Source: Anoplopoma fimbria
Lineage: Eukaryota > Chordata > Actinopteri > Perciformes > Anoplopomatidae
Length of the DNA: 64,000 nucleotides
Assembly: GCF_027596085.1 (NCBI RefSeq)
Contig: NC_072456.1
Location: 22,086,218-22,150,217 of the forward strand
Direction: 5' to 3'
Part shown: in pieces, positions 55,901 to 64,000 of the stretch
Layout: each line of letters opens with the position of its first letter
Numbering within the stretch: position 1 is the stretch's first letter
The notes under the pieces: generated by a model
Seen by the model: only the letters and a program-made list of their open reading frames with translations
Told to the model about the DNA's origin: nothing
Databases searched by the model: none
Made by a program: the position numbers and the translations under genes

Positions 55901-58172
55901 GACCATAAGCTGAGCTCCTCACTGGGTTTTTCGTTGTAACAGAAACCTAAAGTAGTCCCGTGTGCACAGTCATGACACAGGGATTGGGTCAGCCACTCCC
56001 AAAGACATAAGTGTGGGCTGGGTCAAACAGGGCCCGTCTGTAATTTAATCCCTGGTATTGTGAAAAAAAGCACAGTCATCATATGCTCAGCTCTACTGAG
56101 AATCCAGATCCTCCACTTCTCTTCCTTTGTACTCTTTCTCCATCTTTCTGCTCGTACTACATCCTGTCCTCTGAACACTCCCGTATCCTCTACGGCTCAG
56201 ACCATTTCTGTTTGCGCTGACCCGGACTGCACTTTTCCCTCTCGCTCACTCCGAGATTGAATTGAATTCATTCTGAACCCTATTTCAGGTTCTGCTACTT
56301 AAACTGCAATTTCTTTCTCTCTGCCAGAAACGACCTGCTGCCGACTTCATCGACCCTCTCGCCAACAAAAAGCCCAGGATATCGCATCTCGCCAGCAAGG
56401 CTGCAACAGCCCCGGTTAATGGCAAGCTCAGCTCCACCAATGGGAGAGGGGAGGCAGGCGGCGCTCAGGCAGGAGTGGCGGTTTCAATGTCGGACGGCGG
56501 CGTGACATCCGGCTCCCAGCAGCTCCCCGTGCTGGACATCCCCCGTCCTTTCGAAGCACTGTCGGACGTCAGCAATGACTCCAGCCACAACGGGAGAGAC
56601 TGTGACTCTCAGGAAACCACCGTGTCCGACAGGCTCAGCCAACCCCCCTCGCTGCTCCCGGTCCCGACGCCGCTCACCACGCCGCTCACCACGCCGCTCA
56701 CCACGCAGAGCATCGCAACGTCGTCTCCTGGACACACGGCCCCGGACGTGCCAAGGGACAAGAGTCCTCCGTCTTTCACCAACAAGTCAAGAAAGAAGTC
56801 AAAAAAGCATAAAGACAAAGAGAAGAGCAAAGACAAGGAGAGGGTGAGAGAAAAGGCTCAAGAGAAGGAGAGGAAGAGTCGTGGGGAGCGAGTGCTTGAG
56901 CCTAACCAAGCCTGTGAGCTGAGCCCAGGGAACCTCAAAAGCAACAGTATTCCACACAAAAGCACAGGTGAGAGACACACACGCACACACACACTTAGCA
57001 TCCATTTTCTTCTGCACAAAATGTCCCATTTACTGAAGTCAGTTTCACAGCTCTTGCATCAGATAAGAGATTTCTGAATAAAAGTAGTTCTCTATATGCG
57101 GATGGACACCGTATTAGTCATCACTGTGAGAGAGTGATGCGTCCAGTATGTGACTCACTGATTAAACAGAGACCCCTGCTGTTCAGTGTTTATGCCTTCA
57201 ATAACCTCAGATACTCACCATCCTTCTCATACTGTGTGACTTTGTTTCAGATCTGAATGGGATGTGCAACAGTACCAGTATTCCTACGTCGTCACCTGAG
57301 GTGGCAGGCTATTTATTGTGAGTATTTAATGCAGATGTCCCGACTGAGACGGGGGGGGGGCAGTTTTAGACTTTAAAACCCCCAATGGACCTGTGAGGAT
57401 AATAATAACCTTAGTTAACGTTATATGGACATGACCTCGCTCATTTTTGCTGACCTCGTTTGCTAACGTAAGAATGTCACATGTTGGTAAACATGATGCC
57501 AAATGAACAGTGAATCTATGACGAGACACGTTTTTCCTGTCACTCTTGTTCAAGTGTAGTTCTTGTTAACAAGCTGCCCTTTTGTTTATTGTTTTGGTTG
57601 ACTGGTTTCTATTTGTTTCATTTATTTATTTAGGTTATTTTAAAGATAATTTCCCATTCCAATATCTGAGTATTCGTAGGAAGTAAAGGCAAATTGCGGA
57701 TTACATATTATGCTATTATATCAGTGGCATAAAACGGTCTTAAAATGAGAATAATATCGTTTAATGCAAAAAAAAAATTCTTGGACAATATATCCTCCTT
57801 CAAAAGTTATAGTAGTAGGCCTTCGTATGGGATAAATGAACTCATCGCTTTGTGTTGCTGCTTCCTCATAAAGTCTCCCTCTAATAACCGTTGCTCCTCC
57901 AGCTTAAGATGCCTGCTGAGAATTTTTAGTATTCTTTGTGACTTTCTCACTTTTTCTAACACTTCTTCCTCTTCTTGCCCTCCCAGGAAGTACACGGTGA
58001 TCGTCTCTCCGGAGCAGCGTCAGAGGTATAAAAACGATTTCAACGCCGAGTACAGCGAGTACCGGGGTCTGCATGCTCGGATAGACGGCATCACACGGCA
58101 GTTCACTGTGCTCGACAATGAGCTCAAACAGCTCCCTCAAGGCACAGACAAGTACAAGGTAGATTTCCCCAG

Positions 58173-58224
<52 letters not shown>

Positions 58225-58565
58225 TGTTAGAAAAACATTTTGAGTAACTGAAAAGATGCCCAATCAGTTATATTTATACCACTTATCCTTTGTATCTGTG
58301 TTTGTGTTCTCTCTACAGACAATCCACAATCAGATACTTCAAGAGTATCATAAAATAAAAAAGGTACGTTTCATTCCCGCTACAAAAGATGACAGACATT
58401 GATGGTTTAAAGTATGTCCGTACGTTATGAGATCCTGACTGTTTTTCATATCCCTTGCAGACTAATCCAAACTATAGCCAAGAGAAGAACCGCTGTGAAT
58501 ATCTACACAACAAACTGGCATATATAAAGAGACTTATTGCCGAGTACGATCAACAGCAACTTTAA
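27351..58565 (+). CDS. ell: ELL, RNA polymerase II elongation factor; complete, 12 exons
   Basis: ELL raises the elongation rate of RNA polymerase II as a subunit of the super and little elongation complexes, binding AFF and EAF proteins. Exons: 27351-27485, 40195-40239, 48049-48170, 49327-49490, 50735-50985, 51077-51201, 53965-54046, 56328-56967, 57251-57317, 57987-58158, 58319-58363, 58461-58565; 650 codons (human 621). The N-terminal ELL domain covers about residues 1-285: [86 protein letters not shown], then the winged-helix-like [20 protein letters not shown] and [17 protein letters not shown] disordered middle follows ([23 protein letters not shown] block) with a Lys-rich stretch [17 protein letters not shown] at about 475-495. 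The occludin/ELL domain is at about 545-648 ([36 protein letters not shown]). All borders are AG/GT with compatible phases. ELL rather than ELL2/ELL3 fits both sequence and synteny. Confidence 0.97.
27719..27745 (+). repeat. (GT)n tract
   Basis: A short GT tract in ell intron 1, about 70 bp before the foldback. Together with homopolymer runs around 27556-27571 (G) and 27796-27804 (C), it makes this 300-bp stretch very low in complexity. Confidence 0.9.
27817..27950. repeat. Large near-perfect inverted repeat (foldback) in ell intron 1
   Basis: The left arm 27817-27876 and right arm 27882-27950 are reverse complements around a 5-nt loop (ggtgt). Inner arms match over 23 bp (AAAGTGTTCCAATTCCAACG plus GTC). 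Outer arms match over 16 bp (ACCGAGGAACGGTTTC). Between them lies a 21-T run facing an A run of 19+9 with a TG interruption. Origin unknown: it could be a transposon relic, a template-switch event or an assembly fold-back. Confidence 0.92.
28060..28096 (-). repeat. Terminal fragment of the 'TCATTTAGCAGACGC' dispersed fish repeat
   Basis: Reading on the minus strand gives tacattacattacagtcatt followed by ttagcagacgcttttatcg, the same end as the element at 19291. Only this end is recognisable. It lies about 110 bp to the right of the foldback. Confidence 0.6.
28689..29711 (+). repeat. Tandem repeat, four copies of about 240-280 bp, in ell intron 1
   Basis: Four head-to-tail units start with cttgaataa(t/g)gtgt at 28689, 28947, 29191 and 29431 and end near 29711 (258, 244, 240 and 281 bp). 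Every unit carries ccttaagatattgtaaatgt, tctcacatttgggtgattg, cttattgcaggtatccct and gtaaacggcgtttgt. Unit 4 has an additional internal short duplication (gagagttgttactaaattct plus aggaaac). Differences between units are mainly small deletions. Confidence 0.95.
29712..37550. other. ell intron 1, middle part: no gene recognised
   Basis: Nearly 8 kb of AT-rich intron. Homopolymer T runs occur near 31447, 34631-34663 and 35288. The only stretch that stands out is 32729-33083, GC-richer with overlapping open frames and a good start context (caccATGG at 32754); it has no recognisable domain and I do not call it a gene. Confidence 0.6.
37553..38012. repeat. Dispersed repeat of common teleost type in ell intron 1
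   Basis: The series aatgcttatgttagcatgg, cctgctaacatttgctaca, aattagcactaaacacaca, gatcaccaaagtgattacaa, ttcatcccgaggagaacaa and tccatccaatagttgt matches, from memory, a repeat scattered widely in percomorph genomes. No coding frame survives and the class is left open. Confidence 0.65.
38333..38662. mobile_element. hAT-type non-autonomous insertion with 8-bp target duplication
   Basis: The 330-bp element starts CAGTGGTTCTCAAATGGGGG and ends GGTTGCGAACCGCTG, which are imperfect inverted termini of hAT type (CAGNGGTT/AACCNCTG). It is flanked on both sides by the exact octamer CACTAAAG (38325-38332 and 38663-38670), the 8-bp duplication typical of hAT. The interior repeats GGGGGTACGTGA-type blocks near both ends and lacks a transposase. 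Confidence 0.93.
39016..39094 (+). repeat. (TG)n microsatellite
   Basis: A 79-bp TG tract, with a second short TG patch at 39100-39116, just left of MITE copy 3. Confidence 0.96.
39166..39357. mobile_element. Tc1/mariner-type MITE, copy 3 (5'-truncated, ell intron 1)
   Basis: The right end is intact (ACTTTTGACTGGTACTG followed by TA) and the core is nearly identical to copies 1 and 2. The left end lacks the outer CAGTACCAGTCAAAAG part and starts at TTTGGATACACCTTCTC. It also lacks part of the T-rich spacer. It lies about 0.84 kb before ell exon 2. Confidence 0.88.
43030..43241 (-). pseudogene. Decayed Tc1-like transposase fragment
   Basis: The minus strand reads [13 protein letters not shown], the conserved block around the first catalytic Asp of Tc1 transposases. 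It is preceded by degraded sequence without an open frame that resembles a transposase N-terminus. On the + strand the same block is seen as ttcaatcttggtctcatcag followed by accagagaatctt, a familiar mark of Tc1 remnants in fish. No terminal repeats were found. It is a relic, not functional. Confidence 0.75.
44077..44164 (+). repeat. Exact tandem duplication of a 44-bp unit
   Basis: Two adjacent identical copies (44077-44120 and 44121-44164), each beginning ttcaatcttgttctctcttt and ending ttgctccttaa. Perfect identity implies a recent slippage or replication event. Confidence 0.95.
51202..53964. other. ell intron 6 (2.8 kb)
   Basis: It contains the (CA)n tract at 52834 and a short GT tract at 51889-51908. 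No gene, transposon end or conserved motif recognised. Confidence 0.75.
52834..52911. repeat. (CA)n microsatellite
   Basis: A 78-bp CA tract in the ell intron between the exons at 51077 and 53965. Confidence 0.96.
54047..56327. other. ell intron 7 (2.3 kb)
   Basis: The intron lies before the long 640-bp exon. There are G and T homopolymers at 54472-54484 and 54515-54527. The reading frames seen here are short and overlap on both strands. Nothing is recognised. Confidence 0.75.
57987..58565 (+). other. ell: Occludin/ELL (C-terminal) domain of ell, three exons
   Basis: Exons 57987-58158, 58319-58363 and 58461-58565 encode a helical, charged C-terminus ([37 protein letters not shown]). This is homologous to the occludin cytoplasmic tail and in ELL mediates partner binding. 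Two short introns (160 and 97 bp) separate the exons, and the first is dominated by a (CA)n tract. Confidence 0.9.
58175..58221 (+). repeat. (CA)n tract 16 bp downstream of an ell splice donor
   Basis: The tract occupies 47 bp of the 160-bp intron 58159-58318, directly after the donor of the exon encoding the start of the occludin/ELL domain. Intronic CA repeats close to a donor are known hnRNP L-dependent splicing regulators. Confidence 0.95.
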
Positions 58566-59790
58566 AAAAAGTAGTTATTAGACATTGTTTCCCTGTTGTC
58601 TCTGGAAACCAAGCAGATAAAAAGGAAAACTCTGGATTCCGCCTGTGCTTAAAAAAAAGTGTTCACATGAAAGATGCCATGAAAGGAGTATTCCCTTCTC
58701 ATTGGGGCCAAAGGCTCTGATGAAGACTTAAGCGGGGACACACCATATTTTTCCTCTCTTTCCTTTTTTTTTTTCTTTTTTTTTTAGTTTCTTGTTTTTT
58801 GGAAGATGGGGTTGTGCCTAGAGTGACCCGGTCCGTCTGTGTAGTAACAAATGCATCCAGGGGGGGGAAAAAAAAAAGGTTCTGCGTGGCTTTATTTTTC
58901 CCTCAACAGCCCACCCTGCTTTATAGCGCACAGACGTCTGAAAGAGTCAGACATGGAGACTTTCCCACTTTCTTAGGAGATAATCCAAATAATCTTTCCT
59001 GCTTTTGAAACTGGATGTTTGAGACCGAGATGTAAACCTGCGGATTGTACGCCAAGTGCAACTAATTTATAATTATGATTTATTTCCCCCCCATATTCTG
59101 AAACGAACGGTTATGACGTTGAAGTTGTTTCTCCGTTTTTTTTTCCTTTTTATTTATTTTTTGACACTTAATTTCTGGGGGGGGGGGGGGTTGAGTCTGT
59201 TTTACACTCCTCAATATCAGTACTTAAAAGCTGTCTCTCTTCTTTTCTGTCCTCACATCTTGAATGTCAGCCAGTATTTTTATTCAGAAGCTGCCTTGCC
59301 CGTCTAATTGTCAGTCTGTTGGCGTTAATTATATTTCTCTCTTTTAAAGAGATGCAGATATTTAGTATTGATTGAATCAAGACAAAGCATCTAAATGCAC
59401 ACAGTCGGACGCAGGTTTGTGTGCTCGGCAAACAAAACCTGTGCAGATGTCTTAACAGAGGGGACAGATGTGCGAAGGTCTCCGGTCCCTCTTCAGCCGT
59501 AGATTTTCTTCGATCACAGTCCTCCTCACTCAGTTGCGACGAGCCGTAGTGCTCATCGGTTACAGCAGTTGGTCCTGATGTTCATCATAACGTATCAATG
59601 GAGAACTACATCTCGCTCTTAATTGGTCGTCTTTCCAGTTTTAGGTCCTGATGGCTTTTGTAGCAATAGAATAATTCAAAGTTATCGGAGGAGTAAAACG
59701 CCAGCGCTGCTCTTCTTCATGCTTCAGAAAAATCCTCTAATTGTAAGATGATGCAGACGGGGAATGCGGATCTGTGTTTTTCTTTTCATC

Positions 59791-59841
<51 letters not shown>

Positions 59842-61385
59842 TTTTTCTTCCACAGATCTCCTTATTGACCTTAATTGGCACCTTTTAAGTTATGTTAAAA
59901 TAGTGTTCACGGCGTCTTTAAAAAAAAAAAAGATCAAATTGTTTTTAGTTTCGTCTGCTCATCGACTCCCACGTGATAGTCCATCGAGACGACTGTTAAG
60001 ATGAAGCCATCCTCGATCGTCTTTCCAGGCGGAGGCCTCTCGGAGGTGGTGGAGGAGGAGAAGGAGGAGGAGGGTGCTCACCTGCGACCAGTTTTTGCCT
60101 TTTTCAAATGTGATGTCAGATATTCACCGAGGTTGACCTGAAATCTATTTCCTTGGATCGGCTCTCCTACAGGCCGCGTCAAGACCGATCCACTCGACGT
60201 ATCCGAAGACTAATTAGAAACTGCTGCATCATGACTTCACCTGATGATGAATCAGCGAGTTTAGTCAGCGAATGCATTTCTTAATAACGATCTTTTTATG
60301 TGAATATGACAAAATCAGCACTTTTTCTCCTGATCTCGCTGTTACCCGGGGGGGGTTGTCCAAATGACACTTTTTCCCCCTCTTTGTCCATCAGAGTGCA
60401 TGCTTTATGAATGTGTTACAATGAAGAGTCTTTGTATCTTTACTTGAAAAAAACAACAAAAAAAAAACAACTGCCCAAGGATATCGAAAGCCAAGCGACG
60501 GCCTAGTCCAACTGAATTTTAGTATGTAATCAATTCGACGTGGCTCTGACCAGCATGTATACCAAAGTGCTTACCGAGTGGGATGAAACAAAAACGCTCT
60601 ACCAAATGACAAAAGGAACATGTCACAGTATTCTCTTCTTCCTGTTATCATTTCATTCGTCATAATTTATCACCCAGTGGAAAGTTTCTCAGTGTTTTCT
60701 TGTTTCTCCTTTGCTCCGGATTGGATTTGCATGACTGGGCTCAAGTGTTTTCAACGTAATGTCAGGTTTCAGATTATAGAACTCTCCCAATGCAAACACT
60801 ACATGAAGGCCAATGCTCCAAGACTCACTGGGTCTAGGTCTAGGTCAGGGTCTTGATCTGGGTCTGGAGGGACGCTAAGTTTGTAAAGGTGAATATCTTG
60901 TTACCAGAATCAGCGTCGCCCAGTACTGCAACCTTTTTTTTTTTTTTTTTATTTTTTTTTTTTATTTAACAAGAAAGACACCTTTCACCTCTCACTGTAC
61001 CTTGTTTTTCCAGAAACATTCTGACATAATTACTGTATAACACTTCTATTACGGTCAAAAATCCAATGTGAATGTGCTCATCAGTGAACGGGTTTTGCTC
61101 CGACGGAGAGCAAAAACCTGTTTGAAAGTAACGATATGCCAGCACAGGAGTACCGTTGTATGAGTTTGATTGTGCCAAAATGACCTGTTGTATAGGTTTT
61201 TCTTTTCTTTTTTTTTTTTTTTTTTTTTGTCTTGAGTATATTATACATGCTGCTGTATAAGCAAAGAGGGCTTTGGAGAAGAGTCATGAAATGTTGGCGC
61301 TAAAACCCAAAGCACGCTTTTTGAAAAACCATGAGGGACTGGGACTGAAATTGATCTTTGTTTCAATAAAATTCTTTAAAATCCT
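58566..61385 (+). other. 3' UTR of ell (about 2.8 kb, inferred)
   Basis: After TAA at 58563-58565 there is no further exon. The block is unbroken by recognised mobile elements. It carries homopolymers at 59170-59189 (G), 59796-59838 (A, 43 nt), 60934-60962 and 61210-61228 (T). It ends at a strong signal, caataaaattctttaaaatc. Confidence 0.65.
61365..61370 (+). terminator. Candidate polyadenylation signal of ell
   Basis: AATAAA in the context tgtttcaataaaattcttta, 2.8 kb after the stop and before the Tc1 element. It is the best candidate for the main ell 3' end. Confidence 0.6.
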
Positions 61386-61638
61386 TATTTGTGGAAATTT
61401 TGAGCCAGTTGTTGCTGTCTGATGTTGTAATGAAGTTGAATTTTAGTACTAGTTGGTGCACAGAAGACAGTGAGACTTTGGTTAATTTGAGGGGTTTTTT
61501 TCTACTTCAGGGGGGTTGCAATCCGGTATTGATGATTGAACCTGTTATTTAAAAAAACTGAGATATTGATACGTTAATAATACAAATGATAAAATTGTTA
61601 AAATAATGCAAGGCCTCTTAAAAATATATATTCACATT

Positions 61639-62826
61639 CACTCACCGGCCACTTTATTAGGTACACCTTGCTAGTACCGGGTTGGACCCCCTTTTGCCTT
61701 CAGAACTGCCTTAATTCTTCGTAGCATAGATTCAACAAGGTGTTGGAAACGTTCCTCGGAGACTTTGCTCCATATTGACGTGATGGCATCACGCAGTTGC
61801 TGCAGATTTGTCGGCTGCACATCCGTGATGCGGATCTCCCGTTCCACCGCATCCCAAAGGTGCTCTATTGGATTGAGATCTGGTGACTGTGGAGGCCATT
61901 GGAGTACAGTGAACTCATTGTCACGTTCAAGAAAGCAGTTTGAGATGATGTGAGCTTTGTGACACGCTGCATTATCCTGCTGGAAGTAGCCATCAGAAGA
62001 TGGGTACACTGTGGTCATAAAGGGATGGACATGGTCAGCAACAATACTCAGGTAGGCCGTGGCGTTTAAACCATGCTCAATTGGTGCTAAGGGGCCCAAA
62101 GTGTGCCAAGAAAATATCCCCCACACCATTACACCACCACCAGCAGCCTGAACCGTTGATACGAGGCAGGATGGATCCATGCGCTCATGTTGTTTACGCC
62201 AAATTCTGAGCCTCATCAGACCAGGCAACGTTTTTCCAATCTTTTATTGTCCAATTTTGGTGAGCCTGTGCGAATTGTAGCCTCAGTTTCCTGTTGTTGG
62301 CTGACAGGAGTGGCACCCGGTGTGGTCTTCTGCTGCTGGAGCCCATCTGCTTCAAGGTTGGACGGGTTGTGCGCTCAGAGATGGTGTTCTGCATACCTTG
62401 GTTGTAACGAGGGGCTATTTGAGTTACTGTTGCCTTTCTATCATCTCGAACCACTCTGCCCATTCTCCTCTGACCTCTGACATCAACAAGGCATTTTCGT
62501 CCACACGACTGCCGCTCACTGGATATTTTCTCTTTTTCGCACCATTCTCTGTAAACCCTGGAGATGGTTGTGCGTGAAAATCCCAGTAGATCAGCAGTTT
62601 TTGAAATACCCAGACCAGCCCGTCTGGCACCAACAACCATGCCACGTTCAAAGTCCCTTAAATCCCCGTTCTTCCCCATTCTGATGCTCGGTTTGAACTT
62701 CAGCAAGTCGTCTTCACCACGTCTAGATGCCTAAATGCGTTGAGTTGCTGCCATGTGATTGGCTGATTAGCTATTTGTGTTAACAAGCAATTGAACAGGT
62801 GTGCCTAATAAAGTGGCCGGTGAGTG
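61639..62826 (-). mobile_element. Tc1-like DNA transposon with terminal inverted repeats
   Basis: The termini CACTCACCGGCCACTTTATT (61639-61658, continuing aggtacacct to 61668) and the mirror ending AATAAAGTGGCCGGTGAGTG (62826) form inverted repeats of about 30 bp with one mismatch. AT-rich TATATA flanks lie on both sides, which fits TA-target insertion, but the exact outer boundary is blurred because the flanks are themselves (TA)n. The element contains a minus-strand transposase of the DD34E type, broken into two frames. It lies about 270 bp beyond the ell poly(A) signal. Confidence 0.93.
61671..62706 (-). pseudogene. Tc1-like transposase, disrupted by a frame break
   Basis: The first part (62706-62194, with likely start at 62679, MGKNGDLRDFERG) encodes the helix-turn-helix DNA-binding half (GISKTADLLGFSRTTISRVY; RRPHRVPLLSANNRKLRL; FAQAHQNWTIKDWKNVAWSD). 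It runs into a stop at 62194. The second part (from about 62215 to 61671) continues in another frame with RIWRKQHERMDPSCL, QQDNAACHKAHII (second Asp) and SPDLNPIEHLWD (third acidic residue, 34 residues on) to the C-terminus GGPTRY. The break lies just after the first catalytic Asp (WSDE), where a short deletion appears to have removed about ten residues and shifted frame. Otherwise the copy is well preserved, so it is fairly young but inactive as it stands. Confidence 0.9.
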
Positions 62827-64000
62827 TGTATATATATAAATATATGTAGATATATAGATTTATAGGTATTGCGGGAATAATGTCAGGAGTTTTTCTGACC
62901 TCAATAATCGTGTAGTGAAAACTTCATCAGTACAGCCCCTGCTTACATTTTTTATGGAGAATGGATAGTGATGCCATGAATTTGATTTATACAGTTGGTG
63001 TTTAATTTGTGGTTATCAAATTTTTTTAAAGGATCATATACTGACATTCTGGCAGATCAAAAGATGTAATGTTTCTCTTTAGTAAAGCCCATAAAGCAGC
63101 TATTTTTAAAAGAGGTTTTTGGAAGCACTGAGACATCAGTGCAGTCTGAATATTCCGTTCCATTAAACTATTATAAATGAGAAAATGACTTCAATGACAC
63201 AGCTTCCTTTTTCAAATGTTTATAGAGCTTCCATTCGTCTCCAGTTACTGAGGCCTGTGATGAAGAGGATTTCCTGCAGATGGCAGCAGTTACACACTGT
63301 TGGTTTCCAAAGCAGCCACATGCTGCAAGAACACCTTGTTTTTGTGCAACAAATTCAATTGGAGACACTTGAATCCTCTGTTTTCACCAGTTCGCATTGT
63401 TTCTGCTGAGAGGTGAAGCGTTAAATACACCCAGTGACACCTTCAGGAATCAGTGTTCAACCACTCTTTAAGTATTTCGGGTGTTTCTCCTCTTTCTAAT
63501 CAGCAATCTCTTATTATAACCCACGACTGTTATTGACAGCCAAGTCTGTGCCTTATACTGAAATGTGGACCCCCCCCCCCCGTCCCAAAGAAAAAAAAAA
63601 AAAAAAAAAAAAAAAAAGGCCCTGGCATGGCAGTGAAGACGCTCCAGCAATGCAGCAGAGAGGACGGGGGGCTCGCTGTAATCTGACACACCGTGAAAGA
63701 TCCCAGAAATCTACATAGCGACAGTGTTCCACTTGGCCGGGCTGAGCCGATCCGGAGCCTCGCTCTGCTGCTACTGGCTCACCTCCACCAAGTGGGCCTC
63801 GACAGCGCTTTGCAGGGAGCTGGTTGGGAGGAAGGGGGGAGGAAGGGGGGGAGGCGGTCAGTAGGTTCACTGTGGCAGGCTGCCATCTCCCCCTCTGCTC
63901 AACCTACAGCAGCACATACATGTTTACACACATCGTAGAGAGAGACTCACAGCCCTCCTCCTCCTCCTCCCTCTCTGTGTTTCCAACGTTTTACTGGTCA
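62827..64000. other. Right edge: no gene recognised
   Basis: After the transposon comes AT-rich sequence with a C run followed by an A run at 63571-63617, and GC-richer, purine-rich sequence from about 63640 (gaggaaggggggaggaaggg). The frames present (e.g. 63171-63368 on minus) have no identifiable domain. Synteny suggests the next gene could be isyna1, but no exon of it is visible here. Confidence 0.5.

Noticed and set aside
63171..63938. Frames near the right edge as first exons of the next gene (isyna1)
   Set aside because: No inositol-phosphate synthase-like sequence and no convincing promoter or splice sites; the prediction rests on synteny only.

Overview
This is an ordinary vertebrate chromosomal window, almost certainly from a ray-finned (teleost) fish. 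The evidence is intron-rich genes with GT-AG junctions, long dinucleotide microsatellites, Tc1-like, hAT-like and other teleost-type dispersed repeats, and three proteins that align closely with their human orthologues. There are no operons, CRISPR arrays or phage genes, and I recognise no tRNA or rRNA gene.

Layout, all three genes on the + strand. (1) 1-17.4 kb: the 3' part of a single-stranded-DNA-binding-protein family gene, probably ssbp4. Twelve coding exons lie between 3624 and 14251, followed by a long 3' UTR; the N-terminal LUFS/LisH exons lie upstream of the window. (2) 18.4-25.3 kb: complete fkbp8, with eight coding exons (18931-25071) and 405 codons. It encodes a tail-anchored FK506-binding/TPR protein with an LC3-interacting-type motif. 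(3) 27.3-61.4 kb: complete ell, with twelve coding exons (27351-58565) and 650 codons. It encodes the RNA polymerase II elongation factor ELL. Introns 1 (12.7 kb) and 2 (7.8 kb) are large, and a 3' UTR of about 2.8 kb ends near AATAAA at 61365. (4) 61.6-62.8 kb: a Tc1-like DNA transposon on the minus strand, disabled by a frame break. The last 1.2 kb holds no recognisable gene.

The genes do not form one pathway: SSBP is an LDB1/LIM-homeodomain co-regulator, FKBP8 a mitochondrial/ER outer-membrane co-chaperone, and ELL a super-elongation-complex subunit. They are neighbours by conserved synteny. From memory, human 19p13.11 reads SSBP4(+), ISYNA1(-), ELL(-), FKBP8(-). Here the order is SSBP4(+), FKBP8(+), ELL(+), as expected if the block between were inverted. 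That predicts isyna1 on the + strand just beyond the right edge.

Nothing here is convincingly a new biological system. The items most worth a second look are: a near-perfect 130-bp foldback in ell intron 1; a four-copy tandem repeat of about 250 bp in the same intron that carries a splice-acceptor-like motif; an hAT-type insertion with an intact 8-bp target duplication; three near-identical Tc1-type MITEs; a diverged duplicated segment inside and just beyond fkbp8; and an antisense exon-like pair at the left edge inside the ssbp4 intron.
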